From: Symbiodinium natans
Lineage: Eukaryota > Sar > Dinophyceae > Suessiales > Symbiodiniaceae
Assembly: GCA_905221605.1 (NCBI GenBank)
Contig: CAJNDS010002390.1
Span: 1,125,794 to 1,189,793, forward strand
Length of the DNA: 64,000 nucleotides
Direction of reading: 5' to 3'
Of the stretch, positions 51,259 through 61,240 are shown piece after piece. The stretch's first letter is position 1. The number at the start of each line of letters is the position of its first letter. The position numbers and the translations under genes were made by a program. The notes below the pieces were generated by a model, which was not told the origin of the DNA, ran no database searches, and was given only the letters and a program-made list of their open reading frames with translations.

Positions 51259-51837
51259 AGTACTGGGTTCAATAGGGACCTATGGCGAACCACCAAGAAT
51301 GGCGCCACAATAAAGCATCAACTACCTTGGGGCCGGTCTGGGTTTAGGAGTTTAGGGTGAATATTCGTAGCACTTAGCCTCTTCTTTGTATAGCCTCAGG
51401 TAAGCCCTAAACACTTCAGGCTTTCCGTGTGGGGTTAGTTGGGTGCATTGGGATTATTTTGCTTGTAGGGTTCAGGGTCTGGAAATAGGGTTGAGGCTGA
51501 GGGTTGTTTCAGCTCGAACCCTTTGTGTGTGTGTGGCGGTTTAGGGTTTAGGGTTGGGGGGGGGGGGGGGGGGCGGGGGGCTTTCAAGCTTATGCGAGAA
51601 CCGAGCTAGCAAAGCGCTGCGGAAATAATATAATCAAGCATCAAACTGGAGAGTGGTTTTAGTAAGGCCTGAGGGTTTATGATTTAGGGTTTGGGGATTT
51701 GAGTTTAGGGTTTATTGTCTCACGTGCCCCTTAATTATGTGGCTGGGTACCTTATCTCAGGATCAGGATAAACTATGAGGGCGTTAGGCACCCGCAAACA
51801 GGGAGAGTTTCCACCTTTCTTAGCAAAACTGCGTCCG
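51259..51837. other. Unique stretch with a G tract
   Basis: G-rich run at 51556-51578 after GGGTTTAGGGTT. No gene. Confidence 0.5.
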
Positions 51838-52085
51838 AAACCCTAACCCCTAACCCCCTAACCCCTCATCCCCGAAGCCGATCGAAGCCGTATAAACCCT
51901 TGAACCCCGAACGCCCTAACCCCCTAAACCCTAAACCCTAACCCCTCATCCCCCAAACCCCTCAACCCAGGACCCCAAGATCCCAAGATCCCCAGACCCC
52001 AAGACACCTAAATCCTAAACCCTGAACCTAGACCCTAAACCCTAAACCCGAAACCCTAAACCTCAACCCCCAAACCCCAAACCCA
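51838..52085 (-). repeat. Degenerate ITS field
   Basis: CCCTAACCC, CCCCTAACCCC and CCCTAAA words, plus a run of CCCAAGATCC variants at 51968-52005. Confidence 0.75.
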
Positions 52086-52317
52086 TATGGTTCAGGCTGC
52101 GCTCGGATGCCGCCCCTTTCGTGGCCTCCCTACAGGAAGTCGTCGATCTCAACTTGAGGCGGGCCCAGGTGTCCCCTAGGGGGTTTAGGGGGGCTAAGGG
52201 GCTTAGGAGGTTTCGGCGGTTTAGAGGGTTTCGGGTTTTTAGGGGTGGGGTTTTGGGGGTTTAGAGGGTCTCAGGGCTCAGGTGGGTTGAAGGGAATGAG
52301 GGGGTGAGGGGTTATGC

Positions 52318-52415
52318 CCTCAACCCTAAACGCTAAACCCTGAACCCTGAACCCTAAACCCGAAACCCTAAACCCTAAACCCTAAACCCTAAACCCTAAA
52401 CCCTAAACCCTAAAC
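52318..52415 (-). repeat. ITS (CCCTAAA)n
   Basis: About 14 units with CGCTAAA and CCCTGAA variants at the left. Confidence 0.93.
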
Positions 52416-52527
52416 GTTACTCCGCCACTTGGGCATACGCGACCGGTGCCCGAGTTCCTTCGGCTCGAGGGCTCTTGTCATGGGATTTTAAGCCTTGGGC
52501 CCCGAAGGTTGTAGCTTGGGCTTGGGA

Positions 52528-52587
52528 ACCCTAAACCCTAAACCCTAAACCCTAAACCCTAAACCCTAAACCCTAAACCCTAAACGT
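52528..52587 (-). repeat. ITS (CCCTAAA)n ending in CGTT
   Basis: Eight units ending CCCTAAACGTT. The tract at 52318 also ends CCCTAAACGTT, so the right-hand junction is shared. Confidence 0.93.
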
Positions 52588-52643
52588 TTAAAGATCCACC
52601 TTAAGGCAACAATGAGGGCCTTCAAGGGATGAGGGCCATATTG

Positions 52644-52701
52644 TTTAGGATTTAGGGTTTAGGGTTTAGGGTTTAGGGTTTAGGGTTTAGGGTTTAGGGA
52701 T
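52644..52701 (+). repeat. ITS (TTTAGGG)n
   Basis: Eight units. Confidence 0.93.
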
Positions 52702-53412
52702 CTGGGTTTAGTAGGGAACCTCTTCGGGGGTACGGTCCGGAGTCCTGAGGGGGCCGGGTCCGAGTAGGACTCCGGGGCTCTTGGCACTTGGGCCCTTTCT
52801 TGGGCACAAAATTCAGGGTTCAGATTGGGGGTCAGGTACCCCACAAGCTTATAAGACCTCCGGGGTGCTGGGGGATACCTAGGGTTTAGGGTTTAGGGTT
52901 TGGGGGATCTTGGGATCTTGAAGTCCTGGATTTTCCGGTTCTTAGGTCCCCTTGAGGTTTCCTGAGGCTCTTAGGGTTAGGGTTTAGGGTTTACTGTTAA
53001 CGAGGCATTACTGAACATGCCCCAACTCCCTCCCCCCCCCCCCCCCCCGGATTTTTTTTTGCGTGCCGGGGGTTTTGAGGGTAGTAAAAAGGGTTCTGGG
53101 GTCTGGGATCTAGGGATCTGGGGAGAATTGAACTCTTAGGCAATCTGCAGCAACATTATGGATTCCTGGCATTGTTTCCACCACCCCCCCCCCCCCCCCC
53201 CCCGCCCCCCCACCATACAGATCTGGTTAGACATATTATGAGCCCAGAACCCTCTGCTAGTTGACAATAGTCTTGGACCGCGTGTATCAATTTGAGGGTA
53301 ACTTTAGGGTTCAGGGTTTAAGGTTTAGGGCCCGGAGGGCTCAAGGCCCAAAAGAATCCAGAACCCAACAGAAACTAAACCAACCACGGCCTAAGGATGT
53401 TTCGTTTTCGGG
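52702..53412. other. Unique stretch with short ITS and poly-C tracts
   Basis: Short ITS at 52881-52900 and 52974-52993. C homopolymers at 53031-53048 and 53184-53203. No gene. Confidence 0.5.
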
Positions 53413-53583
53413 GTTTAGGGAGAAGGGTTTAGGGTAGGGTTTCGGGTTTAGGGTTCAGGGTTTTAGGGTTCAGGGTTCAGGGTTCAGGGTTTTTTAGGGT
53501 TTAGGGTTCAGGATGTAAAGGTTCAGGGTTGAGGGTTTAGGGTTTAGGGTGTAGGGTGTAGGGTTTAGGGTTTAGGGCTTAGC
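53413..53583 (+). repeat. Degenerate ITS
   Basis: TTTAGGG, TTCAGGG, TTTCGGG and GTGTAGGG units with TTTTAGGG eight-mers. Confidence 0.85.
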
Positions 53584-53676
53584 GCTTTCCCCGGCTCTGT
53601 TGCGAGAGGCTGCGCGTGTCGGCGCCTGCGCTGCCTGGTACAAGATGGGGCTTTGGGTTTCAAGTTATACCTTTCT

Positions 53677-53794
53677 GAGCCCCAAGGGTCCATGTACCTA
53701 GATGCGGAATACTTGGGCCTTTAAGTACTTCTCCTATAGAGGGGCTTTAAAGGGCCTGAGTAGATAATGATGAGGTCCATGGACCCTTAGGGGA
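53677..53794. mobile_element. Short TIR element, family O
   Basis: GCCCCAAGGGTCCATGTACCT left; AGGTCCATGGACCCTTAGGGG right. 118 bp. Its right end overlaps the left arm of the family C element that follows, so the two are fused or nested. Confidence 0.7.
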
Positions 53795-53882
53795 ACACAA
53801 AACCTACTTTTTCGTAGGTTCTTCTTTTCAAGCCCCTTATGGCAGGTAACCTCCAAAAGAGTAGGTTTTGGGTTCTTAAGGC
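53785..53882. mobile_element. Short TIR element, family C, copy 4
   Basis: AACACAAAACCTACTTTTTCG left; AGAGTAGGTTTTGGGTTCTTAAGG right. 98 bp. Confidence 0.72.
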
Positions 53883-54054
53883 AAGCCTTACTTGAAGTCC
53901 ATGTTCGGTAAGGGAAGCACTGGGTGGAGCATTCGAGGTTTAGGATTCCAAGGGATGGGAGCTTTTGGGGTTGGGGCCCTAAACGGTTCAGGGTTTCATG
54001 TTTGGGGGTTTATGGGGTTTTGGAGTTTGGGGTTTTGGGTTTAGATTTTAGAAT

Positions 54055-54092
54055 TTAGGGTTTAGGGTTAAGGGTTAGGGTCCTAAACCTTG
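54055..54092. repeat. Nearly direct head-to-head ITS junction
   Basis: TTTAGGGTTTAGGGTTAAGGGTTAGGGTCCTAAACC: G-rich units meet a C-rich unit with almost no intervening sequence. Confidence 0.65.
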
Positions 54093-54209
54093 AAACGGGT
54101 GGCTTCTTCCCGAAGGCTGGAAAGTTGTGGTCATGCATCAGGATCTGCTCAAGGCCGAACTCCTCCCCAAAAAAACACGGCTTGGGCTTAGGGCTCTTGC
54201 ACCAAGACT

Positions 54210-54300
54210 CTAAACCCTAAACCCTGAACCCTGTAAACCCTAAACCCTAAACCCTATAAACCCCAAACCCTAAACCCCATAAACCCTAAACCCTAAAACT
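54210..54300 (-). repeat. ITS with CCCTATAAA units
   Basis: CCCTAAA units interspersed with CCCTGTAAA, CCCTATAAA and CCCCATAAA. Confidence 0.88.
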
Positions 54301-54373
54301 CAGACTCTATACAGTATGGGAGTGCCAGCCAATGACATAGACCAACTCATCCTCGAGGGCCGCACCCTGTTTT

Positions 54374-54432
54374 GGGTTTAGGGTTTAGGGTTTAGGGTTT
54401 AGGGTTGAGGGTTTAGGGTTTAGGGTTAGGGG
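54374..54432 (+). repeat. ITS (TTTAGGG)n
   Basis: About eight units. Confidence 0.92.
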
Positions 54433-54880
54433 CGAATTCCTGAACTTTCGTAAAGCTGACCCCAGGAGGGCGCTTGGCGGGCGACGCGGCGAGAAAGTGG
54501 ACGGAGTGCTCCTTGGAAAAAGGGAAGAGGACAAGGGTCTAATCGCTCAGCCCAAAACCCAAACCCAAAACCCACAACCCCTGGGACATTTTGTTATTTT
54601 TCCCTTATTGTGTTTACGAGGACCATATTCAGGAATATTTTTCAGAGGGCTTTTTAATATAGCGCCATCCTAGAGGAGTGCCTGCACAGCTTGTTCCAGG
54701 AACAGGCGCGAGGTTCTGGGTCGACAGGGCTTCTACTTGTAGGGCTTCATGTTCCGCCATGTTTAGTAGCCTAAACCGAGACCCCTTGAAGTCCCGAACC
54801 CTGAGATCCCAAACTGAGCCAAGCCACCTGGGGGGATCCACACACTCTGGGCCTCAGGCCACCCCAAACTTCCTAAACCC
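54433..54880. other. Unique stretch, no gene
   Basis: Opposing frames at 54629-54841 (-) and 54678-54959 (+) are unrecognised, and the latter runs into an element. Confidence 0.45.
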
Positions 54881-54962
54881 TACCCACAGGCTCCTATGTA
54901 GTACCTTTTATGGGTCGTATACTAGAATACCCTTTACCTATGCCCAAAAGGCACTTTAGGTA
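54881..54962. mobile_element. Family A element, copy 9
   Basis: ACAGGCTCCTATGTAGTACC left; AAAAGGCACTTTAGGTA right; centre CGTATACTAGAATACCC. 82 bp. Confidence 0.65.
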
Positions 54963-55110
54963 AACCCTAATCGCACGGGCGTCGAGCCTTCGTCCTTCTG
55001 GCCCTCCAAGAAAGGCTTGCGGCAGACACTTTCATGGAGGTCGTCGAGAACGATGCAGCGCGGCGCACTTCACATGCCCGGAACCCTGAACCATCCAAAA
55101 CCCAGTACAT

Positions 55111-55240
55111 ACTAGGACCCGGAGAGGGGGGCCCTTCTTCCCTTTTTTGGGGAGTTTAGGTTCCCTTATAAACCCTTCAAACCAACAAGGGATAAATCCC
55201 TTCAAACGGAAAAAGGGGCCCTTTTCATTCTTCCTAGGTT
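55111..55240. mobile_element. Short TIR element, family D, copy 3
   Basis: CTAGGACCCGGAGAGGGGGG left; GGGGCCCTTTTCATTCTTCCTAG right. Centre AGGTTCCCTTATAAACCC, with a tandem echo AAACCAACAAGGG/AAACGGAAAAAGGGG. Confidence 0.68.
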
Positions 55241-55307
55241 TAAGGGTTTAGGGTTCAGATTGCCTGGCTCGGAACACCTAAGCCTGCGGCTCGACATTGA
55301 CGGTACT

Positions 55308-55427
55308 GTTACATACGATATCCCCCTTGGGAATATTTTTAAATTTTTGTTTATATAAACCCCAAGAGTAGATTAAATGTATGTTTTTTTATTTTTATAA
55401 GGTTCTAAGGGGAGTATCGTATACAAT
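55308..55427. mobile_element. Short TIR element, family P, AT-rich interior
   Basis: ACATACGATATCCCCCTTGG left; AAGGGGAGTATCGTATACAAT right. The interior is rich in T runs. 120 bp. Confidence 0.72.
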
Positions 55428-55959
55428 CCGATAGCCCAGCAACATCACGTATAGGAATGGCTTGGAGTGAAAGTTGTGTTAGCTGATATTTAGCAATAAT
55501 TGTTAGCAGTGTTAATGGAGCGCAATGCGCACCTCTACTTCAATAAAAAAACACCCCATAAAACCCTACGCAAATCCTAAACAACCCTGAAAAAGAAAAA
55601 CTAGCAACCCAAACCGTAAGAGCGCGGGTGCTGGCTCAGACAGCCCTCGGCTTCCGCGTGGCGGCAAGCCAGCATGCGGCTTTGTGACCCGGAAGCACTT
55701 GGAGGTCAGGGTACGTAAAACCCGGGTTTAGGGTTTTAGGTTTAGGGTATAACGCTGTTTAGAACCCGCTTATTAGCCCCGTTCAAGTACCCAAAAATGG
55801 TTGGAACTGGGTTATAAGGTACAGTTATCATTGGGTGAACAAGTACCATGCATCGAGACTATAGGCCCTTGGCATATGTTTGGATTTCCCCTGATTGGGG
55901 TACAAAAGAGGCTCATATTTGGGAATGTATTAATTTTAAGTACCCAGCCTTGGAGGGTG
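55428..55959. other. Unique stretch, nothing identified
   Basis: A short ITS (TTTAGGG, TTTTAGG) at 55723-55750. A 63-codon frame at 55801-55992 is unrecognised. Confidence 0.45.
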
Positions 55960-56052
55960 GTGAGGGTTCAGGGTTTAGAGTTGGGAGTTTAGGGTATAGG
56001 GTTTAGGGTTTAGGGTTTGGAGTTTAGGGTTTATAGGGTTTAGGGTTTACCC
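55960..56052 (+). repeat. Degenerate ITS
   Basis: TTTAGGG with TTTAGAG, TATAGGG and TTTGGAG variants. Confidence 0.85.
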
Positions 56053-56708
56053 GAAGCCCTAGGCCCGAAAACTCAAGAAGTTCCGTGCCCCTTCCAGCAA
56101 GAGTCAGATTGTAGCCGGCACTTGAACGGACTTGAACGGCTCTAGACAGTGTTGTGGGTTTTCGGCTTTGAAGTTTGGTGTTTAGAGCGAAGGGGTTTAG
56201 CGTTTGAGGGTTTTCTCTGTAGGTTCACTTGGTCCTCAATCCCAGACTGCATTGCTGTTCAAAAAACCTTTCCGCCATTGGGCTCAATACAGGCCTTAGC
56301 AGTTGCAAAACTTATCCCCCTCAGAAACCCTGAGTAATTACAACAAACTACCCAAAATGCCCCACTCCGATCATTCATGGCCTCGTCTGTGGGCAGTTCT
56401 CGAGGTTAGGGTCCCTTTGGGGGGTCCCCATTTTCAGGGTGCCGTGCTATAATCCCCAAGCTCCTTGCCTTCTAAGCGCGAAACCCCAAAACCCTAAACC
56501 CTGAACCCTAAACCCTAAACCCCCTCAGCAAAAGCCCTTGAACCTCCAATTACAGCCCTCTAAACTGTCGATGTTGCAAGTTGTTTGTAAACTCGCAAGC
56601 CTATATGCCCCTGCAATAGTCCTAAGCCCTCAATATCCCTAAGCCCTAAGCCCTACCTTCAGAGAACCCAAAGCCTTGTTTCTGTGCGCTTTCTAAGAGT
56701 TCGATAAG
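56053..56708. other. Unique stretch with short ITS
   Basis: CCCTAAA tract at 56484-56522. No gene before the frame at 56710. Confidence 0.5.
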
Positions 56709-56709
56709 G

Positions 56710-57036
56710 GGCCAGAGTTGGTCCGCAAAGGCAAAAAGCCAAGCGCTGTCGGATGCTATCGACATCAACATGCTACGGCCTGGTGAAGCGTTCAAGGCGG
56801 CCTTCATCTTTGGTGATGCTGACAGGCTGGTCCACAAGTGGCCATTCGATGCTAAAGCCCGCCAGGTGCCTGCTCCGGTTTTGCGTGGCATCTTGAAGCG
56901 GATCTCGAGACTGGGCCATTTGCCGAGCTGTCCTGTTTTGATTGGCTCACACAAGGCCGGATGTGGCTGTGGCTTCAGCGACATCTATAGCGGCCTGCCA
57001 GCGACGTCCGAGGACATCGCGACTGCCTTGTCTTAG
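56710..57036 (+). CDS. Unidentified coding-like frame
   Basis: Open from after a TAA at about 56706 to a TAG at 57034 (about 108 codons); the first ATG is at 56770. The translation has an even composition and contains LRPGEAFKAAFIFGDADRLV, ARQVPAPVLRGILKRIS and CPVLIGSHKAGCGCGFSDIY. It reads like protein and not like repeat sequence, but I recognise no family. An opposing frame at 56646-56984 is as long, so the strand is uncertain. It lies 0.8 kb upstream of another coding-like frame on the same strand and could be an exon of the same decayed gene. Telomeric words lie within 90 bp upstream. Confidence 0.3.
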   Translation, partial: GQSWSAKAKSQALSDAIDINMLRPGEAFKAAFIFGDADRLVHKWPFDAKARQVPAPVLRGILKRISRLGHLPSCPVLIGSHKAGCGCGFSDIYSGLPATSEDIATALS

Positions 57037-57848
57037 ATTTTCTTTGTAGCCAACACCCTGCATGAGAACCAGTAATTCAGACGGGAGTTTGCCCATCGTA
57101 GCCGCTGTCCATGTGTAGCGGCGAGGCCTTCGAAGAATATTGTGGTGCTAGCCGGCAAGAGGTTGGGACACCAGGTGCTCGACTAAACTACGAAGCGACT
57201 TGGGAGTGGCGATGCGCACTTAATTGAAATGGTCCGGGAAAATTACAAAACCTTTGAGAATCAAAGCAGGGAATGGAGTAGATCGGGAACGAGCAGGAAT
57301 TGCACTCAGTGGCGACACGCACACACACACACACACACGCACGGCATTCTCCATGACACAGGCATAGCACAAGTTTTTGTATCCTGACAAAGCCATCATG
57401 GAAGTTATATTCATCAAGAAGCCCAATCAATGTGCTTTGTTTCTGGAGACGCGGAGAACGATGTCCAATTGAGGTAGTGTGCTCGTGAGTTAGAGTTGGC
57501 CAGCGCAGATGGCTGATTGCTGGAGTATAAAGCATCCTTAGCAGAAAAAGAAGCACGCAGTACGGGGCCCGTGTCCCTGCAGAAACGTTGAGGTCCGTTG
57601 CCGCTGACGACAGCGTGCTCTGATGCGGCCATGATGCAAAGCCAGACCCCCAACTCGTCCAGGCGTTGTAAAACAATCGATTGTGCCACGGCTCCAGTTC
57701 AGGCGTTCCGTGCTGGCCACAGTCAACTATACGCGTTGCAAATTACGTTAAGCAATAAGTGGGGGACAGGGCTTCGTGAAGATGATGCTGTTGCTGAGAG
57801 TGTCGCTGTGGTGTCTAGCTCTGTTCCTATGACGCGACACGTGCTTAG
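57037..57848. other. Unique stretch, (AC)n microsatellite
   Basis: (AC)n at 57317-57339. Frames on both strands at 57188-57858 are unrecognised. Free of telomeric repeats, so possibly intronic or part of the neighbouring gene. Confidence 0.4.
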
Positions 57849-58486
57849 ATTGGCGTGACCCTCACATCACATTGTGCTTTCGATCGCTCGCAGTTAGTCG
57901 TAGTCGACAATGTTTTGGAGTTCGAGCTTCAAAAAACTGTCCCAGAGAATGCAACGCTGCCTGCCAAGCTTCTCCTTGCCATGAGCACGATCCTCCAGCA
58001 GCCTGAAGCAGATGTCGCTCACCTTGAGCTTCGGTCGTTTGCCAGCTCGCTGGCCGAAGATGCTTTGGAGCTGCTGAATACCGAAGAGGCGCTTTGCGGA
58101 ATGACTGCTGCAGAGCAAAAGGACACGCAGCAACTCCTGGACAGCGTGCAGAGAGACCGCGAGAAGAGCGCCGCCTTCTGCGATACGCTTCGCGAACTCC
58201 TGGCCAAGAAGAAGAAGCAGGGTCGAAAAAGAAAGGCGGTAAACTTCCCAGGACGGCCAGAGCTGAAGTTGGAACCCGTGGACTTGCAGCAATATTTGCC
58301 TGTAGATCGAAGCCGCTTGTGCAGGGATTCTTTAACGGCCGGTGGATCGGCTTCTATTCCTCCAAGGGGTACAGTGCGTCCAAGAGAGGAGATGAACACA
58401 TGTGTGTGAAGAACGTGCTTGGCAGATTGTGGAAATATCACTCTCGCATTTCCGGAGAGATTTGCCCTTGGAATGACTTGGTCTGA
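57849..58486 (+). pseudogene. Coding-like region with a likely frameshift; unidentified protein
   Basis: A frame from 57849 to 58409 gives about 150 residues of ordinary protein composition: an acidic, Leu-rich helical segment (LAEDALELLNTEEALCGMTA), then a basic stretch LAKKKKQGRKRKAV resembling a nuclear localisation signal. Near 58316-58330 the coding sense appears to move to the +1 frame, which reads FFNGRWIGFYSSKGYSASKR and ends WKYHSRISGEICPWNDLV at a TGA at 58484. W/Y-rich endings finishing in GE-CPW recur in dinoflagellate proteins, from memory; I cannot run a search. The frame change means a disrupted copy, a sequencing indel or an intron junction. No start codon precedes the frame (TAG at 57846). 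Confidence 0.4.
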
Positions 58487-59147
58487 ACCTACACGGTCAT
58501 ATGACTTAGACGTGTTTCAGGGAACCAGGTTTTCAATCCTAGATATGTCCATGTCGAGCTTTGCTTTTCAAGCCTGCTTTGGGCATGTGTCACCTGGAGA
58601 GTCCGTTTCAAGGAGGAGAGTGGGAAGGCAAGAGGTGGAGAGACGCTCCCAGAAGAAAGGATTTTGGGGTCAGGACGCGGCCTTGCGGCTTCTGAGAAAG
58701 CCCCCAGTTCAGAATCATGTCTTGAATCATGGGGTTCTTCAGGGAACCTCGCCCCTTTCCGAAACAACCAGGAAAGGCAAACCCCTTCCCTAAACTCTGG
58801 ACTCCAAACTCTAAACCCCTTGAAACTTGAAACCCTAATCCCTAATATCACTGAACCTTAAACTCTCTACTTCTTTTTAACTCCTTACAACAACCCTTAA
58901 AGTACCACCTAGCTTCCAGTTGATGAAAACTCCTCCTTCTATCTTCTCCTCAAGGGTTCTGTTTTCAGAGTCAGGCCAAGATCTTTCAGACTTTCATTCT
59001 TCCGCACAGCCGTGCAGAAGCCTCAAAACAATAAGATGCCTGCACGTAAGATAGACAGCCGCCCGATAACCCCGAAGTAATGTCCTAGTAATTACCTTAC
59101 CTGGAAATTAAGAAATGGGAACTTGCAACAGAAGCAGGTTTTGGGGT
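58487..59147. other. Unique stretch, nothing identified
   Basis: Frames at 58419-58861 are unrecognised. A few CCCTAA-like words at 58790-58865. Confidence 0.45.
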
Positions 59148-59195
59148 TCTCCAGGTAAACCTTATGCCACCTCTCCAGGTAAACCTTATGCCACC
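59148..59195 (+). repeat. 24-bp tandem duplication
   Basis: TCTCCAGGTAAACCTTATGC..ACC occurs twice without change. Confidence 0.9.
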
Positions 59196-59199
59196 TTTT

Positions 59200-59388
59200 G
59201 GGGGGTTTTCCGAAATTAGGGGTGCCTTGTTGGGGTCCTGATTATAAGGGAATCTTACTACTTGACTTTCGTATACCCCCATATGGGGGCTTAGGAAAAT
59301 AGGGGTACCCTCTAGGGCTCCTTCTTATAAGGAAATCCTACTATTTGGCGATCCATTTTAGGGTACCCCTATTGTCGTAGACCTCCAT
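59200..59388. mobile_element. Family K elements, tandem pair
   Basis: Copy a (59200-59280): GGGGGTTTTCCGAAATTAGG to TTTCGTATACCCCC. Copy b (59284-59388): GGGGGCTTAGGAAAATAGGG to TTGTCGTAGACCTCC. Both carry GGG(T/C)TCC..CTTATAAGG inside. The pair is separated only by ATAT. Confidence 0.6.
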
Positions 59389-60404
59389 ACAACACGTGTA
59401 TTTATGTACACTATACATAAGGGCCACACTTCTCCCTTTTCAACAAGCGTATTAGGGACCATACTAAGGGCCCATGGTAGCGACCTTAGAGCAGGGCAGT
59501 TTGGGGCCGTTCATCTTAAACCCTAAACCCGAAGCCCTAAACCCGAGACCTTAAACCCTAAGCCATGCCATGAGGTTCGGCCACCAGGGCCTCTCTGGGA
59601 TAGTCCAGACCATAGAAGGGCTCATTGCGGCCATGCGCGCGGCTGGGTTGAGTTTTCATTTCTTGGTGCGAAGGGTTTAGGGTTTAGGGTTTAGGTTTAA
59701 AGTTTAGTGTTTTTGGTGTTGTTAGGGGGCTTCAAGGGTTTTGGGGTTTTAAGGCTTCGAGGCTTTGAGTTCTTTTTGAACATGGGCTTCAGGGTTTGAG
59801 CTTTTTGGCTGTTCATGGCTCGGAGAGTTCTAAGGGTTTCAAGGGTTCAGGGGTCTAAGGGTTTTCAGGGTTTTATTAGGGTTTCGGGTTCCCTAAACCT
59901 TAAACGCTCAACCCTGCTTCAGGCAGGGTTTTAAGTCGAGCGGGCTCCACCCTACCTACCCTACCCTCCCCTCGAACCTAATGGCACCCTGTACTGGAAC
60001 CCTGCGGCCCCACACTCAAACCCGACCCTAGAAACCCCAAGTCCTGCAAACTCCTTCCAGCCCCAGCTCCGAAGGTGCTGCAGGTTTAGGGCTCCGGGAT
60101 GTTTCGTTGGGGGAGGGGGGGGGGGTTGCATATGTGAAGGGCGAAGGGTCTAGGGTTAAGGCCCAGAGCCGTTTTTGCAGTTCTTTCATGCTCGAGTTCT
60201 TAACATGCCGCTAGCAGAACAAGAAAATTGGTACGCAGAAGAATGGTACTAGTGATACAAGTCCAGGTGGGGTTTAAGCGTTTAGTGCTTCTGTTGTTGA
60301 GTGAACTTGGCGGCGCGGGCTTTAGCTTTAGGGAGCTCTTTTCAGGTCTTGGGTTCAGTTTAGTCAAAACCTCTAACAACTCCCATTCCTGCATCCTGAC
60401 AGCA
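59389..60404. other. Unique and decayed telomeric stretch
   Basis: Short ITS at 59517-59565 (-) and 59669-59700 (+), then a field of degenerate GGGTTTCAAGGG words to 59890. G run at 60112-60125. Frames at 60200-60425 are unrecognised. Confidence 0.5.
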
Positions 60405-60512
60405 ACCCTAAACCCCAGACCCTAAACCCTAAACCCTGAACCCTGAACCCTAAACCCTAAACCCTAAACCCTAAACCCTACACCCTAAATCCTAAACCCT
60501 AAACCCTAAACC
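60405..60512 (-). repeat. ITS (CCCTAAA)n
   Basis: About 15 units with CCCTGAA, CCCTACA and CCTAAAT variants. Confidence 0.93.
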
Positions 60513-61107
60513 CGACTCGAAGTTGATTAGAGCCTCGTGGGTGGCATTTTAAGGGTTGGCCTCAGGAGGTGCCTGGTCATCCGGCACCGCTGCAAGGCGC
60601 GGACGCCAGGGCGGTCGCGGATCTGTGGGGTAGAAGCTTCCCGGAACCCTGAGACCAACCCCAAACCCAAACCCCTAAGCCCTAAACACTAAGCCCTGAA
60701 CCCTAAACCCGACACGTTGCACATCTACACCTTTTTTTAAGCTACATGTGCACGCTAGGTACACCCTATGCCCTAGTTGTTTGCACGGAGTCCCTCGGCT
60801 TCTTTTGAGGATTCAGGAGTTCAGCAGTGAAATTCTTTTAGGGGTTCAGGTAGGGTCAGTAGCATCTGAGGCATACAATCCATTCATAACAGTTTGGGGT
60901 TGCGAAGGCACGAAATGAGCTGCTTTTTTTGCCAGAAAGCCAACATTGCGTGTTGTTATCTCAGGGAATGTAAACCCCTCAACCCTAAACCCTAAACCCT
61001 AAAAGCCTAAACCCTATACCCTGAAAAAAACCCTCAACTCTGTAGGCATCCTGCCTGCTGACTTGAGACGGCAGCTCACGGAAGAGGCTCCCGCGAGTCC
61101 CTAAAGG
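60513..61107. other. Unique stretch with short ITS
   Basis: Decayed CCCTAAA words at 60665-60712 and a short tract at 60976-61025. No gene. Confidence 0.5.
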
Positions 61108-61240
61108 GCTTAGGGTTTAGGAGTTAGGGTTTAGGATTTAGGGTTTAGGATTTAGGGTTTAGGATTTAGGGTTCAGGATTTAGGGTTTAGGGTTTAGAAT
61201 ATGGGGTTTAGGGTTCAGGGTTTAGGGTTTAGGGTTTGCT
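61108..61240 (+). repeat. ITS with a TTTAGGG/TTTAGGA alternation
   Basis: GGGTTTAGGATTTA repeats as a 14-bp dimer four times before returning to plain TTTAGGG: a small higher-order structure within an ITS. Confidence 0.9.

Noticed and set aside
57188-57726. 162-codon reverse-strand frame
   Set aside because: Contains the translation of an (AC)n microsatellite, conflicts with forward coding-like frames and has no domain.
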